Shown one piece after another: positions 25,126 to 30,897 of a stretch of DNA of 30,897 nucleotides. Positions within the stretch are counted from its first letter, which is position 1. Each line of letters starts with the position of its first letter. Source of the stretch: JAKPQD01 sp029572965. GTDB lineage: Bacteria; Bacteroidota; Bacteroidia; Bacteroidales; DTGW01. Where the stretch lies: contig DAOSPF010000039.1 of assembly GCA_035374585.1 (NCBI GenBank), positions 1-30,897 on the forward strand. Reading direction: 5' to 3'. The notes under the pieces were generated by a model. The model made no database searches. It was not told the origin of the DNA and worked only from the letters and a program-made list of their open reading frames with translations. A program made the position numbers and the translations under genes.

Positions 25126-25479
25126 TTATTGAATAGCTCTTTTTTCCTGAATACGGGCCTTCTTACCAGTTAAATCCCTTAAATAGTAAATACGTGCCCT
25201 GCGTACTTTACCTACTTTATTAAGTTCAATTTTATCAATAAAAGCAGATGCAATAGGAAAAATTCTTTCTACACCAATGTTTCCTGACATTTTTCTTACA
25301 GTAAATGTTGCTGTATGGCCTGTTCCCTTTTTCTGAATAACCACTCCTTTATATTGCTGGATACGTTCTTTGTTACCTTCTTTAATTTTATAGTGAACAG
25401 TAATGGTATCGCCACTTTTAAATGCTGGAAACTCAGTTTTTGCAGCCAGGTTTTCTTTTACAATGTTCATCAAGTCCAT
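25126..25479 (-). CDS. rplS: 50S ribosomal protein L19 (bL19)
   Basis: This large-subunit protein sits near the 30S-50S interface. The 117-residue protein has the family signatures FKSGDTITVHYKIKEGNKER, QQYKGVVIQKKGTG, FTVRKMSGNIGVERIFP and KVGKVRRARIYYLRDLTGKK. The length is normal and the start MDLMNIVKENL fits the family. It is on its own here, not in the trmD-rpsP operon arrangement familiar from E. coli. It is 89 bases downstream of the membrane-protein gene and has its own terminator. Confidence 0.97.
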   Translation of the reverse strand: MDLMNIVKENLAAKTEFPAFKSGDTITVHYKIKEGNKERIQQYKGVVIQKKGTGHTATFTVRKMSGNIGVERIFPIASAFIDKIELNKVGKVRRARIYYLRDLTGKKARIQEKRAIQ

Positions 25480-25568
25480 TATCGTAAATTTTTATCGTTT
25501 TTGCTCTGAAAAATAGGCTGCAATATTACAAATATTTTTTAATATAAAGAGCAATAAAAAGAAATTTC

Positions 25569-26087
25569 TTAAAAAATCTCTTTAGCCTCTTGTTTTATAT
25601 AGTCTATAGCCTTTTGCAAAGGTAATTTATCTATATTACTGATATCTTCTAATATTTTTTTACTTAAGTCAATGCCCGGAGCTTTAGGGTCAGTACTTTC
25701 AGCAGCAAGATTGATAATTTTCACTATCTCAGCGCGGGCATTTTTAATCATCTCCCAAGCCTTTGCCGATACATATAATTGTTGCGAAATATTGTGTTCA
25801 AATTCTTTTCTTATTGAACTTAATAATTCAGTATGTAATTGTCTGCTGGTAATACCACTTCTGCTATGACGTGTAAGCAACATGTCTATTGAAATACGTT
25901 CAAGAAATAATATAAGCCTTTCGTATGCCTGCAAACGCAAAGGCATCATCATTTCATGAGTCTTTAATAACAACTCCACCTTTCTGTTTTTTTCTGCATT
26001 ACGAAGAAAAAGCCAGACCAGGTAGATGTTTGTGCCAGAAACAATAATGAAAAAGCTAATTATTATAATCCATTCAGTTATATTCAT
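25569..26087 (-). CDS. Uncharacterised single-pass membrane protein
   Basis: I do not recognise a functionally defined family. The 172-residue protein has one N-terminal membrane helix (about residues 5-27, WIIIISFFIIVSGTNIYLVWLF), followed by a basic stretch (RNAEKNRKVE) and an entirely helical, charged cytosolic part including MMMPLRLQAYERLILFLERI and FEHNISQQLYVSAKAWEMI. There are no catalytic motifs. The pattern looks like a conserved Bacteroidota protein of unknown function. It lies 12 bases after the kdsD-type gene, so the two are probably co-transcribed. The positive residues after the helix place the C-terminal part in the cytosol. A scaffolding role is possible but unsupported. Confidence 0.75.
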   Translation of the reverse strand: MNITEWIIIISFFIIVSGTNIYLVWLFLRNAEKNRKVELLLKTHEMMMPLRLQAYERLILFLERISIDMLLTRHSRSGITSRQLHTELLSSIRKEFEHNISQQLYVSAKAWEMIKNARAEIVKIINLAAESTDPKAPGIDLSKKILEDISNIDKLPLQKAIDYIKQEAKEIF

Positions 26088-26099
26088 TGCTTAAATTAT

Positions 26100-26711
26100 T
26101 TATTTATCCTCTGTGGATTGTTTGCGTGAAAGAACTCCCAAGTACCCTCCATGATGGCGTTTTGCATAATCCTCGGCAGTAAAGTTAATCTTTTTCATCA
26201 ATTGCACTACCAAAACATCGCCTATCACAGTCATGGCAGTGGTTGAGGTTGTGGGGGTAAGCCCCAATATACATACTTCCTTCGGGTTGCCTGTAGATAA
26301 AGTCACCTCTGCTTCTGAACTTAGCTCCCCATTTGGATTTCCTGTGATAAGGATAATAGGAATGCCCGGTTGTAAACGCCTTGCCAAATGTGTTAGTTCT
26401 ATAATTTCTCTGGTTTTGCCTGAATTTGAAATTAATATAAGAATATCATTCTCCTGAATAATCCCCAAATCGCCATGCTGAGCTTCCGAAGGGTGCAAAA
26501 ATACTGCAGGTGTACCAGTCGAACTAAAAGTTGTAGCCATGTTCAATGCTATCTGGCCCGCTTTGCCCATGCCACTGGCCACAAGTTTACCTCTTTTTAC
26601 ATGTACTCTTTCATAAATCAGATCAATGGCTTTTTCATAGCAGCTGTCAATAGGGATGTTTAATATTGATTTTGCTTCGTGCTCAAGTATTTGTTTTATC
26701 TCGTTTATCAT
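26100..26711 (-). CDS. kdsD: SIS-domain arabinose-5-phosphate isomerase, KdsD/KpsF/GutQ type without CBS domains
   Basis: This cytosolic aldose-ketose isomerase should convert ribulose 5-phosphate to arabinose 5-phosphate, the first step to Kdo for lipopolysaccharide. The 203-residue protein is essentially one SIS domain: KLVASGMGKAGQIALNMATT, the active-site region FLHPSEAQHGDLGII, ILISNSGKTREI and ILGLTPTTSTTAMTVIGD, ending in the KdsD-typical FTAEDYAKRHHGGYLG. Full-length KdsD of about 320 residues carries two CBS domains after this point; here the protein stops shortly after. SIS-only forms are known, including in Bacteroides as I recall, so this is probably functional and not truncated. 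Divergent from argS; followed by a membrane-protein gene 12 bases on. Confidence 0.9.
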   Translation of the reverse strand: MINEIKQILEHEAKSILNIPIDSCYEKAIDLIYERVHVKRGKLVASGMGKAGQIALNMATTFSSTGTPAVFLHPSEAQHGDLGIIQENDILILISNSGKTREIIELTHLARRLQPGIPIILITGNPNGELSSEAEVTLSTGNPKEVCILGLTPTTSTTAMTVIGDVLVVQLMKKINFTAEDYAKRHHGGYLGVLSRKQSTEDK

Positions 26712-26814
26712 TTATCCAAAATTTGAAGCAATGTTATTGCCATTTTTTCAATTATCAAAATGTCTTTCGTTTTTTTGTACCACAAAAACTATTATGCACT
26801 TTTTCAACTTTCCT

Positions 26815-26822
26815 TATCTTTG
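26815..26822 (+). promoter_or_regulatory. -7 promoter element for argS
   Basis: TATCTTTG is a perfect TAnnTTTG match. Transcription would start near 26828, giving a leader of about 15 bases to ATG 26843. A weak TATG at 26793-26796, 18 bases upstream, is the only -33 candidate. Confidence 0.5.
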
Positions 26823-26842
26823 CCGTTCAAAATTTTTGTTGA

Positions 26843-28645
26843 ATGGAAAAAATCGAAAGTAACCTGGTTGCATCGGTTATTAAAGCTGTCGGATCTTTAT
26901 ACAATAAAAGCATTGAGCCAAATTTTGTGCAAATCCAGAAAACCCGTAAAGATTTTAAGGGAGATATCACTATTGTTGTATTTCCTTTGTTGAAATTTTC
27001 TGGTAAAGGTCCGGAACAAACGGCAAATGACCTGGGCAATTACCTTGTTCAGCATTTTGAGCTTGTTGAAGGGTTTAATGTTATCAAAGGTTTTTTAAAC
27101 ATTGAAATTAGTAAACAATACTGGTTTTCTTTTCTTGAAGATATTTATTTAACCAAGGGTTTAGAAGGGGGGCAACTTTTTCATACATCCTCTCCTAAAA
27201 AAATTATGGTTGAATATTCTTCGCCAAATACTAATAAACCTTTGCACTTAGGTCATATTCGTAACAATCTTCTTGGATATGCTGTTGCCAATATCTTAAA
27301 AGCTACTGGCAACGAAGTGTTGAAGGTAAACCTTATCAACGACAGGGGTATCCATATTTGTAAGTCAATGCTTGCCTGGCAAAAATTTGGCAATGGGGCA
27401 ACTCCCGAATCTACCGGGATTAAAGGTGACCATTTAGTCGGTGATTATTATGTCCGTTTCGACCAGGAATATAAAGCCCAGACTAAAGAGCTGATGTCCC
27501 AAGGCATGACTGAAGAAGAAGCTAAAAAACAGGCCCCCATTCTCCTTGAAGCTCAAGAAATGTTGAGAAAGTGGGAAGCGGGAGAAGAAGAAGTCCTTTC
27601 TGTTTGGCGGATGATGAACCAATGGGTGTATAACGGATTTGATGAAACATACAAACGACTGGGTGTTGATTTTGACCGTCTTTACTACGAATCTCAAACA
27701 TATTTATTAGGAAAACAAATAGTGCTTGATGCCTTGACCAAAGGTCTGTTGTACAAAAAGGAAGACGGCTCTGTTTGGGCCGATTTGACTGAAAAAGGGC
27801 TTGACCATAAGGTACTGCTGCGTTCTGACGGAACATCTGTGTACATGACCCAGGATATAGGTACTGCCCATCAAAGATTTGAACAATATCATATAGATAG
27901 CCATATTTATGTTGTAGGAAATGAGCAAAACTACCATTTTCAAGCTCTTGCCATCGTTTTAGGGAAAATGGGCTTTGACTGGGCCGATAAAATATTTCAT
28001 TTATCTTATGGCATGGTTGAGTTGCCTGAAGGTAAGATGAAGTCTCGCGAAGGAACCGTTGTTGATGCAGATGATTTGATGGACGAGATGATTAGTACTG
28101 CCCGCCAAATGTCTGAAGAACTTGGCAAATTAGAAGGCTTATCCGCTGAAGATATAAATAAAACTCTTAATATCATTGGGTTGGGAGCCTTGAAATACTT
28201 TATTCTCAAAGTAGATCCTAAGAAAAATATGGTTTTTGATCCCAAAGAATCCATTGATTTCAATGGCAATACCGGGCCATTTATTCAATACACTTATGCC
28301 CGAATCAAATCAATACTTCGAAAAGCCGCCGATGCCCAAATTGTTTTTGATTTAAAACAAGCTTCTGCTGTAAACATGGGAGACAAAGAAAAAGAACTGG
28401 TTAAACTGCTTTACGATTTTCCAATGGTGGTGCAAGAAGCAGCCAAAGAATTTTCTCCGGCTATTATTGCAAATTATTGTTATGATCTTGCAAAAGAATA
28501 CAACCAATTTTATCACGATTGCCCAATTCTCAAAGAAGCAGATATTGCGGTCAAGAGTTTACGATTTGCATTGTCCCAACAGGTTTCTCAGGCAATTGGT
28601 TATGGAATGAAGCTTTTAGGTATTGATGTCCCCGAAAGGATGTAG
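26843..28645 (+). CDS. argS: Arginine-tRNA ligase
   Basis: This class I synthetase charges tRNA-Arg. The 600-residue protein has the ArgRS-specific N-terminal additional domain (about residues 1-100), then the catalytic domain with VEYSSPNTNKPLHLGHIRNN, where HLGH (135-138) is the HIGH motif. The position of KMSKS is taken by KMKSR at 398-402 (EGKMKSREGTVV); a changed KMSKS loop is common in ArgRS. The C-terminal DALR anticodon-binding domain ends in FALSQQVSQAIGYGMKLLGI with the closing PERM. Length and order are normal. It has its own promoter and is followed by about 155 bases without a gene before rpsU. Confidence 0.97.
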   Translation: MEKIESNLVASVIKAVGSLYNKSIEPNFVQIQKTRKDFKGDITIVVFPLLKFSGKGPEQTANDLGNYLVQHFELVEGFNVIKGFLNIEISKQYWFSFLEDIYLTKGLEGGQLFHTSSPKKIMVEYSSPNTNKPLHLGHIRNNLLGYAVANILKATGNEVLKVNLINDRGIHICKSMLAWQKFGNGATPESTGIKGDHLVGDYYVRFDQEYKAQTKELMSQGMTEEEAKKQAPILLEAQEMLRKWEAGEEEVLSVWRMMNQWVYNGFDETYKRLGVDFDRLYYESQTYLLGKQIVLDALTKGLLYKKEDGSVWADLTEKGLDHKVLLRSDGTSVYMTQDIGTAHQRFEQYHIDSHIYVVGNEQNYHFQALAIVLGKMGFDWADKIFHLSYGMVELPEGKMKSREGTVVDADDLMDEMISTARQMSEELGKLEGLSAEDINKTLNIIGLGALKYFILKVDPKKNMVFDPKESIDFNGNTGPFIQYTYARIKSILRKAADAQIVFDLKQASAVNMGDKEKELVKLLYDFPMVVQEAAKEFSPAIIANYCYDLAKEYNQFYHDCPILKEADIAVKSLRFALSQQVSQAIGYGMKLLGIDVPERM

Positions 28646-28743
28646 TTAATTAGCCCTTTTTTTAATCGGCTTTTTATTAAAATTGTTGTAACTTTATACA
28701 AAGTTGAGAAACCTTAGCTTATTTTTAAATAACAAAAAAAAAA

Positions 28744-28775
28744 TTTGATAAATAATTTTCAATTCAATAAATTTG
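28744..28775 (+). promoter_or_regulatory. rpsU promoter (TTTG-N20-TAAATTTG)
   Basis: TTTG at 28744-28747 and TAAATTTG at 28768-28775, 20 bases apart, match the Bacteroidota consensus at both elements. The leader to ATG 28801 would be about 20 bases. A perfect AACTTT/AAAGTT hairpin lies just upstream at 28690-28705. Confidence 0.65.
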
Positions 28776-28800
28776 CCGCTCATTTTTAAAAAGACAAAAT

Positions 28801-28992
28801 ATGATTATCGTACCTATTAAAGAAGGTGAAAACCTTGAACGTGCACTCAAAAAATTCAAACGTAAGTTTGAAAAAACAGGAACTGTTAAAGAACTTCGTG
28901 AGCGTCAATTCTTCACCAAACCTTCAGTAGAAAAAAGGCAGGAAATAATACGCGCTATCTACAGACAAAAAATGCAAGCATTAGACGAGTAA
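28801..28992 (+). CDS. rpsU: 30S ribosomal protein S21 (bS21)
   Basis: This small-subunit protein sits near the 3' end of 16S rRNA and the anti-Shine-Dalgarno. The 63-residue, strongly basic protein has the family sequence IIVPIKEGENLERALKKF, FEKTGTVKELRERQFF and KPSVEKRQEI. Length is normal. No Shine-Dalgarno precedes the ATG (the upstream bases are A-rich), in contrast to Flavobacterium, where rpsU is reported to keep one for autoregulation. It is followed after 36 bases by the recombinase gene and then hpf, a conserved Bacteroidota cluster. Confidence 0.97.
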   Translation: MIIVPIKEGENLERALKKFKRKFEKTGTVKELRERQFFTKPSVEKRQEIIRAIYRQKMQALDE

Positions 28993-29028
28993 CATCCAGC
29001 TTGCAGTTTTTTCATTTAAAACTGTTAT

Positions 29029-29901
29029 ATGCTGTACATTGATGAATATCTAAATTATTTAAAGTTTGAAAAACGATATTCGTCTCATACGGTGTTGTCA
29101 TATAATAATGATTTACAGCAGTTTTCTCTTTTCATTGATTGTGAAAATCCTGAAAACATAAAACAGCAGGATGTCCGGCAATGGATAATCAGCCTTTATG
29201 ATGCAGGAATATCGCCAAGGTCAATAAATAGAAAACTTACAGCATTAAAAGCGTTCTTTAAATTTTTGTTGAAAAATGGTAAAGTAGCTAAAAACCCTGT
29301 AATTGGGATTAAAGCGCTTAAAACAAAAAAAAGTTTACCTCAGTTTGTTGAAGAATCAAAAATAGGCTCTCTTTTAGAGGATAATTATTTTGAAGTTGGA
29401 TTTGAAGGGTATCGGAATAAGATTATCATTGAAATGTTTTATTATACCGGCATTCGGCTTTCAGAACTGATAAACCTTAAAACTTCAGATGTTGATTTTT
29501 TCAAACAATGCATTAAAGTGCTTGGCAAACGAAACAAAGAAAGAATAATACCATTAACCCCAAAGTTTGTTTCACATTTAAATGAATATTTTAAAATGAA
29601 AAGTGAGTCAGGGGTTGCAGATTCTGGTTTTGTATTTTGCAGTAGTAAAGGGAAACAATTAAATCCGCGTACTATTTATCAGGTGGTAAACACCTATCTG
29701 AAAATGGTTACTAGTATTGAGAAAAAAAGCCCGCATGTTTTAAGACATACTTTTGCCACGCATATGCTGAATAATGGAGCAGACCTTAATGCAATTAAAG
29801 AATTGTTAGGGCATTCAAGTTTAGCAGCAACAGAAGTTTATACACATAATACATTTGAGAAGTTAACGAATATTTATAAACAAGCCCATCCCCGGGCATA
29901 A
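29029..29901 (+). CDS. xerC: XerC/XerD-type tyrosine site-specific recombinase
   Basis: This recombinase probably resolves chromosome dimers at dif with a partner. The 290-residue protein has an N-terminal SAM-like core-binding domain (YLNYLKFEKRYSSHTVLSYNN, SPRSINRKLTALKAFFKFL) and a C-terminal catalytic domain. The catalytic residues are complete: Arg143 (YTGIRLSEL), a lysine in KVLGKRNKER, His236 and Arg239 (HVLRHTFATH), His262 (LGHSS) and the nucleophile Tyr271 (EVYTHN). Length is that of chromosomal Xer proteins, and its place between rpsU and hpf is conserved, so this is not a mobile-element integrase. Whether it is XerC or XerD cannot be decided from this window; the symbol is the customary one. 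Confidence 0.88.
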   Translation: MLYIDEYLNYLKFEKRYSSHTVLSYNNDLQQFSLFIDCENPENIKQQDVRQWIISLYDAGISPRSINRKLTALKAFFKFLLKNGKVAKNPVIGIKALKTKKSLPQFVEESKIGSLLEDNYFEVGFEGYRNKIIIEMFYYTGIRLSELINLKTSDVDFFKQCIKVLGKRNKERIIPLTPKFVSHLNEYFKMKSESGVADSGFVFCSSKGKQLNPRTIYQVVNTYLKMVTSIEKKSPHVLRHTFATHMLNNGADLNAIKELLGHSSLAATEVYTHNTFEKLTNIYKQAHPRA

Positions 29902-29906
29902 AAAAC

Positions 29907-29911
29907 GGAGG
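29907..29911 (+). promoter_or_regulatory. Strong Shine-Dalgarno (GGAGG) before hpf
   Basis: GGAGG, within CGGAGGA, lies seven bases before ATG 29919. None of the other starts I inspected in the window has a comparable site. It falls in the 17-base gap after the recombinase stop codon and fixes the hpf start. Confidence 0.8.
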
Positions 29912-29918
29912 AAGAGCT

Positions 29919-30218
29919 ATGAAAATAAAACTACAAAGCCTACATTTTGATGCAGATCAGAAACTTATCGATTTTATTGAAAAAAAAGCCGATAAGCTTG
30001 CAAAATTGTATGAAAACATTGTTGGTATCGAAGTGATACTAAAACTGGACAATGATTCGAAAGACGAAAATAAGGTTGTTGAAATGAAAGTAGAAATACC
30101 CGGCAATGATCTTTTTTCGAAAAAACAATGCAGAACTTTTGAAGAAGCTGCAGACCAGTGTGTTGATGCATTAAAAACCCAACTTGTAAAATTCAAGGAA
30201 AAACAAAGAGGAGAATAA
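29919..30218 (+). CDS. hpf: Ribosome hibernation-promoting factor, short HPF/RaiA (YfiA) family
   Basis: This protein binds the 30S decoding channel and stores ribosomes in an inactive state in poor growth conditions. The 99-residue protein is a single HPF/YfiA domain: KIKLQSLHFDADQKLIDFIE, KADKLAKLY, VEMKVEIPGNDLFSKKQC and TFEEAADQCVDALKTQL. The C-terminal extension of long HPF is absent, so it is the short form. The gene lies 17 bases after the recombinase, in the same transcript as rpsU, and has a strong GGAGG site, unusual in this phylum. A tRNA operon promoter follows directly. Confidence 0.93.
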   Translation: MKIKLQSLHFDADQKLIDFIEKKADKLAKLYENIVGIEVILKLDNDSKDENKVVEMKVEIPGNDLFSKKQCRTFEEAADQCVDALKTQLVKFKEKQRGE

Positions 30219-30237
30219 GAAAAATTCTTAGTTTTTT

Positions 30238-30268
30238 TTTGAATAGTAAATAAAAAGTTATACATTTG
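30238..30268 (+). promoter_or_regulatory. tRNA operon promoter (TTTG-N19-TACATTTG)
   Basis: TTTG at 30238-30241 and TACATTTG at 30261-30268 are exactly 19 bases apart, the best promoter match in the window. Transcription would begin near 30273 and run through the four tRNA genes, probably into tuf beyond the right edge. Confidence 0.7.
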
Positions 30269-30366
30269 CCAACCCAAAACAAAAGGGGATAGGTAATGCA
30301 AAAAAGGAGTATTGCCAAGTGTTTGTATAGTTCATTGAAATTATTCATTATATCATGTGATATGTT

Positions 30367-30440
30367 GCCGATGTAGCTCAGCTGGTTAGAGCAGCTGATT
30401 TGTAATCAGCAGGTCGGGGGTTCAAATCCGTCCATCGGCT
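30367..30440 (+). tRNA. tRNA-Thr (anticodon TGT)
   Basis: The 74-base gene folds into a full cloverleaf. The acceptor arm is GCCGATG with CATCGGC, the anticodon loop TTTGTAA reads TGT (codon ACA), and the T arm contains GGTTCAAATCC. The CCA end is not encoded. It is the first of four tRNA genes in the row. Confidence 0.96.
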
Positions 30441-30455
30441 CATTTAATTAATATT

Positions 30456-30538
30456 GGGGAGATTCCAGAGCGGCCAAATGGGGCAGACTGTAAATCTGTT
30501 GTCTGATGACTTCGGAGGTTCGAATCCTCCTCTCCCCA
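30456..30538 (+). tRNA. tRNA-Tyr (anticodon GTA)
   Basis: The 83-base type II tRNA has acceptor arms GGGGAGA and TCTCCCC, the anticodon loop CTGTAAA (GTA), and the long variable arm expected of bacterial tRNA-Tyr (around GTCTGATGACTTC). CCA is not encoded. It starts 15 bases after tRNA-Thr. Confidence 0.96.
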
Positions 30539-30619
30539 CTTAAGATTGATAAATGACCATTAATGATTAAAAATTGAAATTCAATTCAACAATCATAAAT
30601 TTTCAATTGTCAATTATAT

Positions 30620-30692
30620 GCGGGAGTAGCTCAGTTGGTAGAGCATAACCCTTCCAAGGTTAGGGTCGCGGGTTCGAGCCTCGTCTCCCGCT
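30620..30692 (+). tRNA. tRNA-Gly (anticodon TCC)
   Basis: The 73-base gene has acceptor arms GCGGGAG and CTCCCGC, the anticodon loop CTTCCAA (TCC, codon GGA) and a normal T arm GGGTTCGAGCC. The 81 bases before it are AT-rich with an AATTGAAA/TTTCAATT inverted repeat, possibly a processing structure. Confidence 0.96.
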
Positions 30693-30750
30693 CATAGCTT
30701 ATAGGTAGTATTATATACTGCAAATGAGTAAAACGGAAGAAATGAAAAGT

Positions 30751-30768
30751 GCCATTTAAGCTCAGGGG
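30751..30768 (+). repeat. Partial tRNA-Thr-like copy (possible tRNA remnant)
   Basis: GCCATTTAAGCTCAGGGG here matches the first 18 bases of the tRNA-Thr that begins 81 bases later (GCCGTTGTAGCTCAGGGG) at 15 of 18 positions, with AGCTCAGGGG identical. Beyond this point the match decays and no cloverleaf forms. It may be a decayed tandem duplicate or coincidence. Confidence 0.3.
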
Positions 30769-30831
30769 GGAAGGGCATGCCGAAAATTCGGAAAAGGAAG
30801 TCTCCAAAGGGTGAAAAGGCTAAAATAAAAT

Positions 30832-30897
30832 GCCGTTGTAGCTCAGGGGTAGAGCACTTCCTTGGTAAGGAAGGGGTCATGGGTTCAATTCCCATCA
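30832..30897 (+). tRNA. tRNA-Thr (anticodon GGT), cut by the right edge
   Basis: The first 66 bases of a tRNA gene are present: acceptor 5' strand GCCGTTG, D arm AGCTCAGGGGTAGAGC, anticodon stem CTTCC/GGAAG with loop TTGGTAA (GGT, codon ACC), and T arm GGGTTCAATTCCC. The last visible bases, CA, begin the expected CAACGGC acceptor strand. Some six to seven bases are missing. Confidence 0.93.

Noticed and set aside
29029..29901. Tyrosine recombinase as a sign of an integrated element beside tRNA genes
   Set aside because: Length, motifs and the conserved place between rpsU and hpf fit the chromosomal Xer protein. No att-like duplication of a tRNA 3' end or phage gene is present.
30298..30378. 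Small plus-strand frame of 26 codons before and into tRNA-Thr
   Set aside because: It ends inside the tRNA, has no similarity to known small proteins, and lies in the tRNA operon leader.
30692..30895. Minus-strand frame over the last tRNA (starting GIEPMTPSLPRKCSTPELQ)
   Set aside because: This is the well-known false translation of the antisense strand of a tRNA gene and its flank, not a protein gene.

Overview
The window reads as chromosomal DNA of a member of the Bacteroidota, probably Bacteroidales-like or a close relative. Four things support this: low-GC genes almost without Shine-Dalgarno sequences; promoters with the phylum's TTTG-N19/20-TAnnTTTG pattern; the order rpsU, xer recombinase, hpf, tRNA-Thr/Tyr/Gly/Thr; and phylum-typical families (DUF4294, DUF4369/thioredoxin-fold lipoproteins, PA14-containing GH31). 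The genus cannot be determined from the sequence alone.

Layout. (1) 1-2666, minus: a GH31 alpha-xylosidase-type lipoprotein with an inserted PA14 domain, cut by the left edge. (2) 3077-7574, plus: a TetR regulator and an export operon (TolC-type outer-membrane protein, HlyD-type lipoprotein adaptor, ABC-2 permease) with no ATPase gene. Repeated TCGAA half-sites next to tetR and before tolC are probably its operators. (3) 7593-8803, plus: a terminator whose loop holds the next promoter, then a DUF4294 protein and an RNA 2',3'-cyclic phosphodiesterase (thpR). (4) 9005-15428, minus: tpx, ppk1, sixA, then a second unit of two cysteine-depleted thioredoxin-fold lipoproteins followed by lpxH, which overlaps the gene before it. 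(5) 15782-24799, plus: a four-gene glycogen operon (debranching enzyme, GT4 glycosyltransferase, GH57 enzyme with a lysine-rich tail, and a 1416-residue fusion of glycogen synthase and alpha-glucan phosphorylase), closed by a strong terminator. (6) 25126-26711, minus: a SIS-only arabinose-5-phosphate isomerase, a small membrane protein and rplS. (7) 26843-30897, plus: argS, rpsU, a Xer-type recombinase, hpf with an unusually strong Shine-Dalgarno, and a tRNA operon that runs off the right edge, probably towards tuf.

How the genes fit together. The largest unit is an alpha-glucan storage module in which polymerisation, debranching and phosphorolysis are co-transcribed, with synthesis and breakdown partly on one polypeptide. 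Polyphosphate metabolism (ppk1, sixA), lipid A/Kdo supply (lpxH, kdsD) and translation (rplS, argS, rpsU, hpf, tRNAs) make up the housekeeping remainder. I see no phage, insertion sequence, CRISPR array or toxin-antitoxin pair. The most interesting points are the synthase-phosphorylase fusion, the lysine-rich tail on the GH57 enzyme, the strong Shine-Dalgarno on hpf two genes after rpsU, the cysteine-less thioredoxin-fold pair and the ATPase-less export operon.
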